Assembly: GCA_011049095.1 (NCBI GenBank)
Contig: DSDE01000213.1
Span: forward strand, 1 to 6,754
Reading direction: 5' to 3'
Length of the DNA stretch: 6,754 bases
From: Fidelibacterota bacterium
GTDB taxonomy: Bacteria; Fidelibacterota; Fidelibacteria; Fidelibacterales; DSDE01
The translations under genes and the position numbers were made by a program. The stretch's first letter is position 1; each line of letters opens with the position of its first letter. Positions 1 through 6,558 of the stretch are shown here, one piece after another. Below the pieces are notes generated by a model, which was not told where the DNA came from, made no database searches, and saw nothing but the letters and a program-made list of their open reading frames with translations.

Positions 1-44
1 ATATATAGTTGTCTTGCTATTTGGTGCACAATATGTATTAATCT

Positions 45-60
45 TGTGATTTTAATCACA
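45..60. promoter_or_regulatory. CRP/FNR-family operator-like palindrome
   Basis: The sequence TGTGATTTTAATCACA is a perfect inverted repeat of TGTGATT around a two-base centre. It matches the classical CRP half-site layout TGTGA-N6-TCACA in all ten conserved positions. Its centre (52.5) lies about 40 bases before the ATG of the small + strand ORF at 93, so it could control that ORF. No convincing -10/-35 pair is visible beside it, although AT-rich TATATT-like stretches occur at 72-84. The regulator is not in the window. The motif match is seen; its function is inferred. Confidence 0.5.
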
Positions 61-92
61 GAATTTAGAAATATATTTTATTAACTTGATCT

Positions 93-212
93 ATGGATAA
101 ATTCAAAAGAAATATTCGTGAAATCTTAGAGCAAAATGAGTCTTTTCTTGCTATGGCGCTTATGTCATCGCTCTTTATTGCATCGATGTTTATTTATACT
201 CAGTTGTTTTAA
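93..212 (+). CDS. Small single-span membrane protein (hypothetical, 39 aa)
   Basis: An ATG opens 39 codons ending in TAA. The first 16 residues are polar and charged (MDKFKRNIREILEQNE). The rest is one hydrophobic stretch (from about S17 FLAMALMSSLFIASMFIYTQLF), long enough for a membrane helix with a positive, probably cytoplasmic N-terminus. This amphipathic-head/hydrophobic-tail pattern is unlikely in random AT-rich DNA. I recognise no family. There is no clear Shine-Dalgarno sequence before the ATG, which lowers confidence. It is divergently placed from the minus-strand operon and sits just downstream of a CRP-type dyad, so it may be a regulated small membrane protein. It could also be a chance frame. 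Confidence 0.4.
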   Translation: MDKFKRNIREILEQNESFLAMALMSSLFIASMFIYTQLF

Positions 213-220
213 TTCACATC

Positions 221-266
221 TGTCCAAAATAAATTTATCTATCGATAAATTAGATTATGCTGACAG
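221..266 (+). repeat. Diverged direct repeat, copy A
   Basis: This 46-base stretch begins TGTCCAAAATAAAT and ends near GATTATGCTGACAG. It aligns with 6604-6650 in the same orientation, with 39 identical positions over 47 columns, one of which is a gap. Copy A contains a perfect inverted repeat, AATTTATC-TATC-GATAAATT (232-251), with 8-bp arms and a 4-base loop. The two copies bracket the four-gene minus-strand operon. It is probably an intergenic dispersed element rather than a coding sequence. Confidence 0.55.
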
Positions 267-341
267 CCCCGGTCACTGAGCCGTCAGTCGACGGGCGAAG
301 TGCGGTCACTGAGCGGAGTCGAAGTGTTGCTTAATTTGGAC
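222..341. repeat. MITE-like intergenic element with short terminal inverted repeats
   Basis: The left end GTCCAAAATAA (222-232) and the right end TTAATTTGGAC (331-341) are inverted copies with one mismatch in 11 bases. They enclose about 98 bases made of nested small palindromes: 232-251, CCGTC-AGTC-GACGG (281-294), and the GGTCACTGAGC units. A further GGAC-CT-GTCC palindrome sits on the right border (338-347). There is no coding capacity. Small size, inverted ends and internal hairpins are typical of non-autonomous MITE/REP-type elements. No target-site duplication is obvious, so the exact borders are uncertain. Confidence 0.4.
270..326. repeat. Two tandem GGTCACTGAGC hairpin units
   Basis: CGGTCACTGAGC occurs at 270-281 and again at 303-314. 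Each copy is followed about 15-20 bases later by GAAGTG (297-302 and 321-326), so the CACT of each unit can pair with its downstream AGTG (274-277 with 299-302; 307-310 with 323-326). The first unit also contains the stem CCGTC/GACGG (281-285 with 290-294). The second reads GGTCACTGAGCGGAGTCGAA, a REP-like intergenic motif I recall from many bacterial genomes. The two look like diverged copies of one hairpin unit. Confidence 0.45.
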
Positions 342-399
342 CTGTCCGTCCCCTGATGGATCAAGCCAAATTAAGAAGAAAAGGATAGATGCGGTAAAT

Positions 400-465
400 G
401 AGATTTTGGGGGATTAAACCGAGAATCCTCAAATCTCAGTTATCAAGACACTGTAAATAAAGTGT
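400..465 (-). terminator. Possible operon-end hairpins downstream of maf
   Basis: Two hairpins lie 19-84 bases beyond the maf stop codon. The nearer one pairs ACACT (448-452) with AGTGT (461-465) around an 8-base loop. The farther one pairs GAGATTT (400-406) with AAATCTC (431-437) and GGATT (411-415) with AATCC (424-428), with an asymmetric internal loop. Neither is GC-rich, and neither is followed on the minus strand by a clear U-tract, so a classic intrinsic terminator is not shown. The position alone suggests a 3'-end structure for the operon mRNA. Confidence 0.25.
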
Positions 466-483
466 TGTAATCAGTTTTCTAGA

Positions 484-1071
484 TTATTTAGGACAGCAGT
501 GATTCTCGTAATACTTTTTCCACAAATTTTGCCAGCTTTTATAAAATCTTGTTGTCGGAAAGCCCATTACATTAAAGTAGCAGCCATTGATTTTTTCCAC
601 AAGGGCAAAGCGCAGGTCCTGGATGCCATAAGCGCCGGCTTTATCCAGCGGTGACTCGCTTTGGGCGTAAGACATTATTTCCTCTAAAGACAGCTCTCGA
701 AACGTCACATCCGTGATCTCGTGCCTGGTGATAATAGTTTCAACGAATGGCGCTTTGATGGCAAAAGCAGTGATTACCTGATGGGTTTTGCCGCTGAGCT
801 TTTGAAGCATTGCTATGGCCTCTGGCTTATCGGTTGGTTTGCCAAGTATTTCATCATTGAGAATGACGATGGTATCGGCAGCTAAGATGATGGACTGCAA
901 ATGTTTTTCGGCTGTAGATTTACATTTTTCCCGCGCCATTCGACAAACGTAGTCCAGGGGTTTTTCCTTAGGATAATGGGTCTCATTGATTGCTGTCGGA
1001 ATGACCTGAAAATCGAAGCCCATCTGGGATAATATCTCTTTTCGCCGCGGCGAGGCGGATGCCAGAATCAT
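484..1071 (-). CDS. maf: Maf-family nucleoside triphosphate pyrophosphatase (dTTP/UTP type)
   Basis: Maf proteins are cytoplasmic house-cleaning enzymes that hydrolyse nucleoside triphosphates to the monophosphate plus pyrophosphate. Counting from the ATG at 1071 (195 aa, the usual family length), the family landmarks are present in order: MILASASPRR at the N-terminus, Glu30, AADT with catalytic Asp66, GKP (77-79), GKTHQV (94-99) and DKAGAYGIQ (143-151). The DKAGAYGIQ form is typical of the YhdE-like dTTP/UTP class rather than the YceF 7-methyl-GTP class. An in-frame ATG at 1104 would add 11 residues (MCKNTWLNEFT) and overlap the porU end by 22 bases. I prefer 1071 because family members begin right at this strand, although neither start has a strong Shine-Dalgarno. 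With the 1071 start the gene begins 11 bases after the porU stop, so it is probably co-transcribed as the last operon gene. No catalytic motif is missing. Confidence 0.9.
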   Translation of the reverse strand: MILASASPRRKEILSQMGFDFQVIPTAINETHYPKEKPLDYVCRMAREKCKSTAEKHLQSIILAADTIVILNDEILGKPTDKPEAIAMLQKLSGKTHQVITAFAIKAPFVETIITRHEITDVTFRELSLEEIMSYAQSESPLDKAGAYGIQDLRFALVEKINGCYFNVMGFPTTRFYKSWQNLWKKYYENHCCPK

Positions 1072-1082
1072 AGTGAATTCAT

Positions 1083-4000
1083 TTAACCAGGTATTTTTAC
1101 ACATTTTCCCATAACTCTATGCTTGCTGTTTTGCTGCTTTAGTTCAATAGAATAGAGATAGATACCCGAGGCGATGCGATCTCCGTTGGCATCCTGCCCG
1201 TCCCAGAGAAAGCGATTAAAGCCCGAGTTAATTTCGAGATAATCAAGCTTTTGCAGCGCTTTTCCAGAGAGAGTATAAACCGTTATGCTCCCCTCGCCTG
1301 AGGCTGTGGCATAAAAGGTGAACCAGGTCTCTTTATCAAATGGATTTGGATAGTTGATCACCTGGCTGAAGACCTCTCTGCTGCCGCTCAAAATCGTGAT
1401 TTCTGCACTGGCGCTGTTAAAATTATTGTAATTATCAAAAGCACGAACCGTAAACTCATGAGAGCCGGCCGAAAAATAGTCTTTTAAAGGCAGAAGGATT
1501 TCACCTTCCTGCCAACTGTCAGTCTTATAATGAAATAGTTTAGTGATACTGTGTTCTTCTGCACCGTTAATGATCAATATAATATCGTGCCCTGTGCTGC
1601 CAGTGAGGTTGATGCCATTTTCATCGTTGAGGGTGATTTTCAGCATTCCAGTGTCGGCAACGGCATCACCGCTGGCAAACTGATAGCCCAAAACATCAAA
1701 AGTGATGCGGGGTCCGGTGAAATCTGTCTGGGCAGAGTCGCTGCTGCCCTGAATAATGAGATTTTCTCTGCTGAGAATACCTTCCAAGAGGTAGTCAGGT
1801 GTATGATACTGAATACGCAGCATGCCTGAGTTGCCAGCATAGCGTATATCTTTGGGGATAATCATATTGGCTGAGAAGCGCCCGTCATTTATGGAAATAG
1901 TACCATCAAATAGCTTGGTGCCAGGGAGTTTATAGCTCACAGTGCCGGTTCGCCATGTATTGTTTTGATAGTATTTATAGCTTCGGGTGACGCTCTGCTG
2001 GCTGTCATATAGCTGAATAGTGCCAATGGCTTCATCAGTTTTAATAATCTCTTGCTGAGGGGTGCGGATTGTGCCAGAGAAGCTGACTTTATCAAGCGCT
2101 TTCAGTGTATCGCTGCTTACAGTCTCTAGAATACCACTGTTTTGCGGATAAGCTATTCTTAGAGTCGGATCACCTAAAAGCTGAAATTTTGAGCTATTCA
2201 AGTCGTTGCTGCTCAGCAATTTACCCATCATCATTGCATCACCAAGAAGCGGTGACACTGATAGCTGCGGCGCATTTGGGAATAGATTGCCATAAAAATT
2301 TTTCAAAAAGTCCATATTCAGATAGTCATAGACTGCCCTTGTCGTGGCCACAGTGGCAATAGCGCCATTGTTTTCCAAATTAATCATTGCCTCAGCCATT
2401 GACTGGATGTCCAGATAATCGCTGCGGCCCCAGTCACAGGTGGCAGCCACAATTACCGGATAGCGACCGTCTGTTTTGATGGCGTTTAAATCCCGGTCTT
2501 TTACAAAGATATATTCCTGAGCCCAGACAAATGGCGAGCCATGACCTATCCAATTCATTATGAGGGTTCCTTCCTGAAATGCTTTGATAATGTCTTCTCG
2601 CGCTCCCACCCGCCCCAGAGCCTGTATCGCTGGGTCATAGAGTTCAGGATATTCTGTCAAATATATCTTATTGAATACTGTTGATGCCGGAAAAAGCGGA
2701 AGGATCTCCTTTTCAGTATTGTTGATAAAGGCAGGATAATTGACATCAGGGTTTGTGGGATCATCTGCTAGCAGGCTAACCCTGGACTGCCATATTCCCC
2801 CAAATTTCCGGTTTTCATAGTCTATAATTTTTTGTACGATATTATTGGCTTCGGCAGAGCTGTTTACAGGAAAGCGGCCCACCGCCAGGTCAATGGTATT
2901 GTCATTTCCTCCGCTTAGATAGACAAAGGGGTCATCTGTGTTGCGGGTGTGGTGAATATTTCCTTCAGAAATTTCATATTGGGGAATAAAATTTTTAGCG
3001 ATACCGGATATATTGCGATAGTCGTAGGTACCATCACCAAATAAAATAAGATATTGCAGTGGGGGGCCTGGGGCATAGTGATATAAATCATAAAGGTAGT
3101 TTCGAATGGCCAGTGGATCACTGTTTCCGCCGCTGTATTGGTTGTAAATCTCCTGGATCGGCTTCGTAATTGTGTTTAATGGCTCATCCCTGCGGCTCTG
3201 TTTAAATTGGGCAAGTTTCTCCGCGGCTTCCATAAATTCAGGATGATAAATAATGCATAAATCTGTTTGCAAACTTGTGTTGGCGCTTCGGTCTGGATTA
3301 AATGCAGGCGCTGAGCGAATCAGATTCACACGCTTAAACCTGCTTTCATCAAGGAGCAGATGTTCGAGCGGCTCACTGCTTTTGGGAATGTATAGTGCAA
3401 ATCCACTGCGATTTTCCATGCGATATTTAGGCTGCAGTCGATTGCTTATATCAAAATGGTAATATGGTGTGGCAGCAAAGCCGCTGAGATTCATTTGAAT
3501 CGCCGAATTGAGTTTTGGCAGCCATATTTGCAGCGTATTGTCTATGGCTTTGGGCTCGGCGGGATAGATGATGGAAACGAAATCGAGAAATCCCTTATTG
3601 TTGGGTGTATCACCGGTATAGTAGATGTTGAGGCGGCTGGCATTTTCTAAATCGGCGGGGGAGATGGCTAGTGTTTTTTCAACCCGCAGGTAATCGCTGG
3701 CATTGATTTGGGTGTTAAGTTGCTTGTCATTGAGCACAAATTGAAAGGTGTGAAAATGAGACCTGCTTCCCACGGATGCGCCGGCGCAGGCTATGCGAAA
3801 GAGAGCGTTTTCCGAGCTGTTTTTCAGAAGATTGGGAAGGGAAAGGGTCAGTAATCTGCTGTCGCTTTGCCCATTAAAGCCTTCACCATACCACCAGGTG
3901 CCGCCTTGAATCAAATTTGATTCTTCTTTTTCGTGGTGAAAGCGCTCGTAATACCAGTTTTGCTCTGTAGCATTTTCAATTGGTGTATTGCTGAAATTTT

Positions 4001-5012
4001 CCATTCGCAATGGGTTTGCGCTGATGTTGGCGTCACGAATCAGCAGCCAGTAGCGGTTTTCAAAGCTATAGGGATTGGTATTGTAGCGTGCTCCTGTAAG
4101 AGCTGAGCCTTGGGATATATAATCCCAGCCACTGCCGCTTTCTCCATAAAATACAAAAGCATCATTATTTTGAAAACGATTGGAGTTTGCCGTTAGCATC
4201 AGAAGCGGTATTTCTGTCAGGTTAACGAAAGGCTGGGGAATGACGGCAGTATAGGGTCTGCCCAGAGTCGGCGTGCTGTATAAATGCAGCCGGTCTGGGC
4301 TTATATTTTCTAAAGAGATGCCTGCCGCCGCTATTTCTGAGGCAGATACTTTGTAGATTCCCATCTCATTTACCTGAATTTCTGCCCAGATACCGCGATG
4401 GGTTTCGGGTTGAGATTTGGCGAGCTGTTTTTGGGAAATTGATGGCGTGGCGGCATAAGGTAGTGTCGCCTGATTGACAAAAATAGAGTGATTTTCAGAG
4501 GGCCTCACTCTTTGCTCAGCTTGGAGAGACTGCTGAATGATGATTTCCAGTTTTTGGGCCAGTTCTGAACCATTGAGCGCTGGATGAATTTGAAGCAATA
4601 CAAAGCGGAGCTCCCGGTAATGGCGTATCTCACTAAAGGTGAAAATATTGGAAATATCAGATAGAGGAAGCTGCTCCGTGTTCACTGTTTTTAAAATGTT
4701 GACAGAGACTTGCGGCAAAGCTTCACTGCTGAGCAAAACTGGCAATGCAAATCCTGGCAGGGTCATTTTTTCCAGATAAAAAGTATGATTGCCCTTTTCT
4801 GATTGAAGCCGCAGCAGGCTATCTTCACTAAAAAAAAGGAATTCGCCAAATTCGGCTATCAGCTTAGTATATCCTGGCCGGTCCTCAATTGTTGTCACGC
4901 CGGCGATGGGTCCGGCCAAAAGATTTGCGCTTAAGTAAATACAAAATCCAGTCAGAATAAGTGGTTTAAGCCAGGATTTCTTTCTGTTGTAAAGTGTTGC
5001 TGTAAATTTTAT
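1083..5012 (-). CDS. porU: Type IX secretion system sortase PorU (C25 gingipain-like peptidase)
   Basis: PorU is the surface cysteine peptidase of the T9SS. It removes C-terminal sorting domains from cargo and, in Porphyromonas, joins cargo to A-LPS. Numbering from an ATA at 5012 (1309 aa; P. gingivalis PorU is about 1,160): residues 1-33 form a signal peptide (RKK, then a hydrophobic core ending LLA/GP). Around 207-232 is the PorU-typical W-x-I-x-V-x-x-x-GIY segment. The C25 domain spans about 582-953, with FGDG near 658-661, catalytic His824 in IGHGSP (codon 2541-2543), catalytic Cys859 in AATCDWG (codon 2436-2438), and LLGDPTLRI at 945-953. Ig-like segments follow, and an NYPNPF motif (1220-1225) opens a FlgD-like type A sorting domain ending in WDGxDxxGxxxASGIYLY. 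No ATG, GTG or TTG lies in frame upstream of the signal peptide. The nearest conventional codon, TTG at 4919, would cut off residues 1-31. AGAGG lies six bases before the ATA. The gene starts 52 bases after the epimerase stop. Confidence 0.88.
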   Translation of the reverse strand: MKFTATLYNRKKSWLKPLILTGFCIYLSANLLAGPIAGVTTIEDRPGYTKLIAEFGEFLFFSEDSLLRLQSEKGNHTFYLEKMTLPGFALPVLLSSEALPQVSVNILKTVNTEQLPLSDISNIFTFSEIRHYRELRFVLLQIHPALNGSELAQKLEIIIQQSLQAEQRVRPSENHSIFVNQATLPYAATPSISQKQLAKSQPETHRGIWAEIQVNEMGIYKVSASEIAAAGISLENISPDRLHLYSTPTLGRPYTAVIPQPFVNLTEIPLLMLTANSNRFQNNDAFVFYGESGSGWDYISQGSALTGARYNTNPYSFENRYWLLIRDANISANPLRMENFSNTPIENATEQNWYYERFHHEKEESNLIQGGTWWYGEGFNGQSDSRLLTLSLPNLLKNSSENALFRIACAGASVGSRSHFHTFQFVLNDKQLNTQINASDYLRVEKTLAISPADLENASRLNIYYTGDTPNNKGFLDFVSIIYPAEPKAIDNTLQIWLPKLNSAIQMNLSGFAATPYYHFDISNRLQPKYRMENRSGFALYIPKSSEPLEHLLLDESRFKRVNLIRSAPAFNPDRSANTSLQTDLCIIYHPEFMEAAEKLAQFKQSRRDEPLNTITKPIQEIYNQYSGGNSDPLAIRNYLYDLYHYAPGPPLQYLILFGDGTYDYRNISGIAKNFIPQYEISEGNIHHTRNTDDPFVYLSGGNDNTIDLAVGRFPVNSSAEANNIVQKIIDYENRKFGGIWQSRVSLLADDPTNPDVNYPAFINNTEKEILPLFPASTVFNKIYLTEYPELYDPAIQALGRVGAREDIIKAFQEGTLIMNWIGHGSPFVWAQEYIFVKDRDLNAIKTDGRYPVIVAATCDWGRSDYLDIQSMAEAMINLENNGAIATVATTRAVYDYLNMDFLKNFYGNLFPNAPQLSVSPLLGDAMMMGKLLSSNDLNSSKFQLLGDPTLRIAYPQNSGILETVSSDTLKALDKVSFSGTIRTPQQEIIKTDEAIGTIQLYDSQQSVTRSYKYYQNNTWRTGTVSYKLPGTKLFDGTISINDGRFSANMIIPKDIRYAGNSGMLRIQYHTPDYLLEGILSRENLIIQGSSDSAQTDFTGPRITFDVLGYQFASGDAVADTGMLKITLNDENGINLTGSTGHDIILIINGAEEHSITKLFHYKTDSWQEGEILLPLKDYFSAGSHEFTVRAFDNYNNFNSASAEITILSGSREVFSQVINYPNPFDKETWFTFYATASGEGSITVYTLSGKALQKLDYLEINSGFNRFLWDGQDANGDRIASGIYLYSIELKQQNSKHRVMGKCVKIPG

Positions 5013-5018
5013 GATTTG

Positions 5019-5023
5019 CCTCT
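5019..5023 (-). promoter_or_regulatory. Shine-Dalgarno supporting an ATA start for porU
   Basis: On the minus strand AGAGG is followed by six bases (CAAATC) and then ATA-AAA-TTT, which opens the porU signal peptide. Spacing and sequence are those of a normal ribosome binding site. The epimerase upstream has a comparable site, GGAG at 6030-6033, five bases before its ATG. No comparable site precedes the TTG at 4919. Confidence 0.5.
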
Positions 5024-5064
5024 GTTCTTAGATAATAATATTCATAATGCCGGTCTGGCGCAAT

Positions 5065-6024
5065 TTATTTATTGTATTCCAGATACCATTGTACAAATTT
5101 TTCCAGACCTTCCCGAAGATTGGTTGTCGGTCGAAAATTGAGAATTTCTTGTGTCTTTTGAATGTCTGCATAAGTTTCATAAACATCGCCGGGCTGCATC
5201 GGTTCCCAGTTGATGATAGCTTTTTGCCCAAGTAAATCTTCGATGATCTGAATCATATCAAGCAAATTTTCACTGCGATGATTGCCTAAATTGAAAATCT
5301 GATATGGAAATGGCTTATCTATCGCTGTGTATAGCCCGGCAACAATGTCATCGACATAGGTAAAGTCTCGTTTCATATTACCCTGATTATAAACTGTAAT
5401 GGCTTTCCCTTCAATTATTGCCTTAACAAATTTATAATACGCCATATCGGGCCTGCCCCAGGGGCCATAAACAGTAAAAAAGCGAAAACCAGTCACCGGT
5501 AAGCCGTATAGATGATGATAGACGTGGGCTGTCAGCTCATTGGCCCGTTTGGTGGCAGCATAAAAACTGATTGGTTTTTCCACCGGATCACTCACGCTGT
5601 AGGGGACCTTATTCCCAATGCCGTAAACACTGCTGGAAGATGCATAAAGAAAATTCTCGACATCAAAGCGGCGGCTCAGCTCTATCATCGTCAGAAATCC
5701 AGCTCCATTGCTGTGTTCGTAGGCAAAGGGATTCTCAAGTGAATAGCGCACGCCTGCCTGCGCCGCCAGATGGATGATTATTTCTGGCCGCTCCTTTGCA
5801 AATATTTTTGTCATCTCTGAAATGTCGGTGATATCGCACTTGTGGAAGTGAAAATTGGTCTCCGGGAGAATTAGGGAAAGGCGGTCTTCCTTTAGTTTTG
5901 GGTCATAATAATTATTGAGAATATCAATTCCAATGACAGTATGCCCACATTCCAGAATTTTACGGCATAAGTGAAAACCGATAAAACCGGCTGCACCCGT
6001 TAACAGAATCTTTTTTTCTTTCAT
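5065..6024 (-). CDS. NAD-dependent epimerase, UDP-glucuronate 4-epimerase-like
   Basis: This is an extended short-chain dehydrogenase/reductase acting on a nucleotide sugar in the cytoplasm. The closest pattern is UDP-glucuronate 4-epimerase (UDP-GlcA to UDP-GalA), which supplies uronic acid for capsule, LPS or exopolysaccharide. Over 319 residues it shows the Rossmann motif TGAAGFIG (9-16), IDILNNYYDPKLKEDRL (34-49), which is characteristic of the LpsL/CapI group, HLAAQAGVRYS (85-95), SSSSVYG (129-135), catalytic YAATK (Tyr155, Lys159), the substrate loop RFFTVYGPWGRPDMA (181-195) and RDFTYVDDI (219-227). It is 10-20 residues shorter than many relatives, with all catalytic parts intact. The ATG overlaps the upstream nusG-like stop as ATGA and has GGAG five bases ahead, so translation is probably coupled. 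Substrate assignment is by family pattern; a UDP-glucose or UDP-GlcNAc 4-epimerase is less likely. Confidence 0.88.
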   Translation of the reverse strand: MKEKKILLTGAAGFIGFHLCRKILECGHTVIGIDILNNYYDPKLKEDRLSLILPETNFHFHKCDITDISEMTKIFAKERPEIIIHLAAQAGVRYSLENPFAYEHSNGAGFLTMIELSRRFDVENFLYASSSSVYGIGNKVPYSVSDPVEKPISFYAATKRANELTAHVYHHLYGLPVTGFRFFTVYGPWGRPDMAYYKFVKAIIEGKAITVYNQGNMKRDFTYVDDIVAGLYTAIDKPFPYQIFNLGNHRSENLLDMIQIIEDLLGQKAIINWEPMQPGDVYETYADIQKTQEILNFRPTTNLREGLEKFVQWYLEYNK

Positions 6025-6545
6025 TTTTGCTCCGCAGAAGGAAGGATAACAACGTCTCTTTCATCAATTTCCACACTTAAGATTTTATTAAATACTTCGA
6101 TGGCAATATTAAGCCGTGATAAGTTTTTAATCCTTGTAATGTGTCCTTTCATATCGGCAAAAGGTCCACTAATCACTTTAACTCGTTGACCTTCCGCCAG
6201 TTTTCCGGTGCCAACCCTCACCAGCTCCGGATGCTCAATAAATCTGCGAATCGCATCAATCTGATCATCAGGTATCCAGGCCAGTTCATTCTGAAAAGTG
6301 ATAAAACCAGAAACATGCTGAACCTCTGTAATATGAAATCTTTGTTTTAGATTTATACGCACGAAGATATATCCAGGAAAGAGGGGCATGTCCACCTTTT
6401 TCCAGCGGTCAGACCAGCGGCGTTTTGTTTTTAAAAGCGGCAGATAAACCTCGATATTCATTTCATGAAGCGCCGCAAAAGTTTTTTTCTCGCAGCGAGA
6501 TTTTACCCGCAACGGGTACCAGTGCAATTCATTCTCCTGTGACAT
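6021..6545 (-). CDS. Specialised NusG paralogue, RfaH/UpxY-like antiterminator
   Basis: The 174-residue product has a NusG N-terminal (NGN) domain at about 7-105, beginning with WYPLRVKSRCEKK and carrying the hallmark DMPLFPGYIFVR (52-63). A KOW domain follows at about 117-170, with EGQRVKVISGPFADMKG. NusG proteins bind RNA polymerase and raise processivity. Paralogues at the head of surface-polysaccharide operons (RfaH in enterobacteria, UpxY in Bacteroides) act on their own operon. This one is first in a four-gene operon and overlaps an epimerase gene by four bases, which fits that role. It is probably not the housekeeping nusG, because it is not beside secE or rplK and has the extended KKVDMPLFPGY form. 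No ops-like element is recognisable upstream. Start: ATG at 6545, preceded only by a weak AGG two bases away. Confidence 0.85.
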   Translation of the reverse strand: MSQENELHWYPLRVKSRCEKKTFAALHEMNIEVYLPLLKTKRRWSDRWKKVDMPLFPGYIFVRINLKQRFHITEVQHVSGFITFQNELAWIPDDQIDAIRRFIEHPELVRVGTGKLAEGQRVKVISGPFADMKGHITRIKNLSRLNIAIEVFNKILSVEIDERDVVILPSAEQK

Positions 6546-6552
6546 ACCTAAA

Positions 6553-6558
6553 ATTATA
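6553..6558 (-). promoter_or_regulatory. Candidate -10 box (TATAAT) of the operon promoter
   Basis: On the minus strand an exact TATAAT ends eight bases before the ATG of the NusG-like gene. Used as a -10 box it would start transcription almost at the ATG, giving a nearly leaderless mRNA, which agrees with the poor Shine-Dalgarno there. The matching -35 region (TGTTTT, about 6576-6581) is weak. A second TATAAT lies in the repeat at about 6638-6643 on the minus strand. Either could be chance in AT-rich DNA. Confidence 0.3.

Noticed and set aside
270..326. GGTCACTGAGC units considered as a CRISPR array
   Set aside because: There are only two imperfect units with a spacing of 33 bases, internal hairpins and no uniform spacers. 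This is a REP-like intergenic repeat.
356..388. Ten-codon ATG frame (MDQAKLRRKG) on the + strand
   Set aside because: Too short, without a Shine-Dalgarno, and in a different frame from the protein-like tail that overlaps it. Treated as chance.
313..417. Open + strand frame ending in a protein-like tail (QIKKKRIDAVNEILGD, then TAA)
   Set aside because: The frame runs through the palindromic repeat, has no good start codon, and only the last 16 or so codons look protein-like. It may be a decayed gene end, but the evidence is too thin to annotate.
1551..1829. 92-codon + strand frame inside porU
   Set aside because: It lies wholly antisense to a well-supported gene with conserved domains, and has no family resemblance. 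It is a shadow frame, like the other + strand frames within porU, the epimerase and the nusG-like gene.
4941..4943. Cysteine codon in the porU signal peptide as a possible lipobox
   Set aside because: The residues before it (TGF-C) do not fit the lipobox, which needs G, A or S at -1. The LLA/GP site downstream fits ordinary signal peptidase I better.
5028..5231. 67-codon minus-strand frame overlapping the 3' end of the epimerase and running into the porU junction
   Set aside because: Its sequence up to 5065 is the epimerase gene read in another frame, and its composition is not protein-like. Only its last five codons (MNIII) are discussed, as a mini-ORF.
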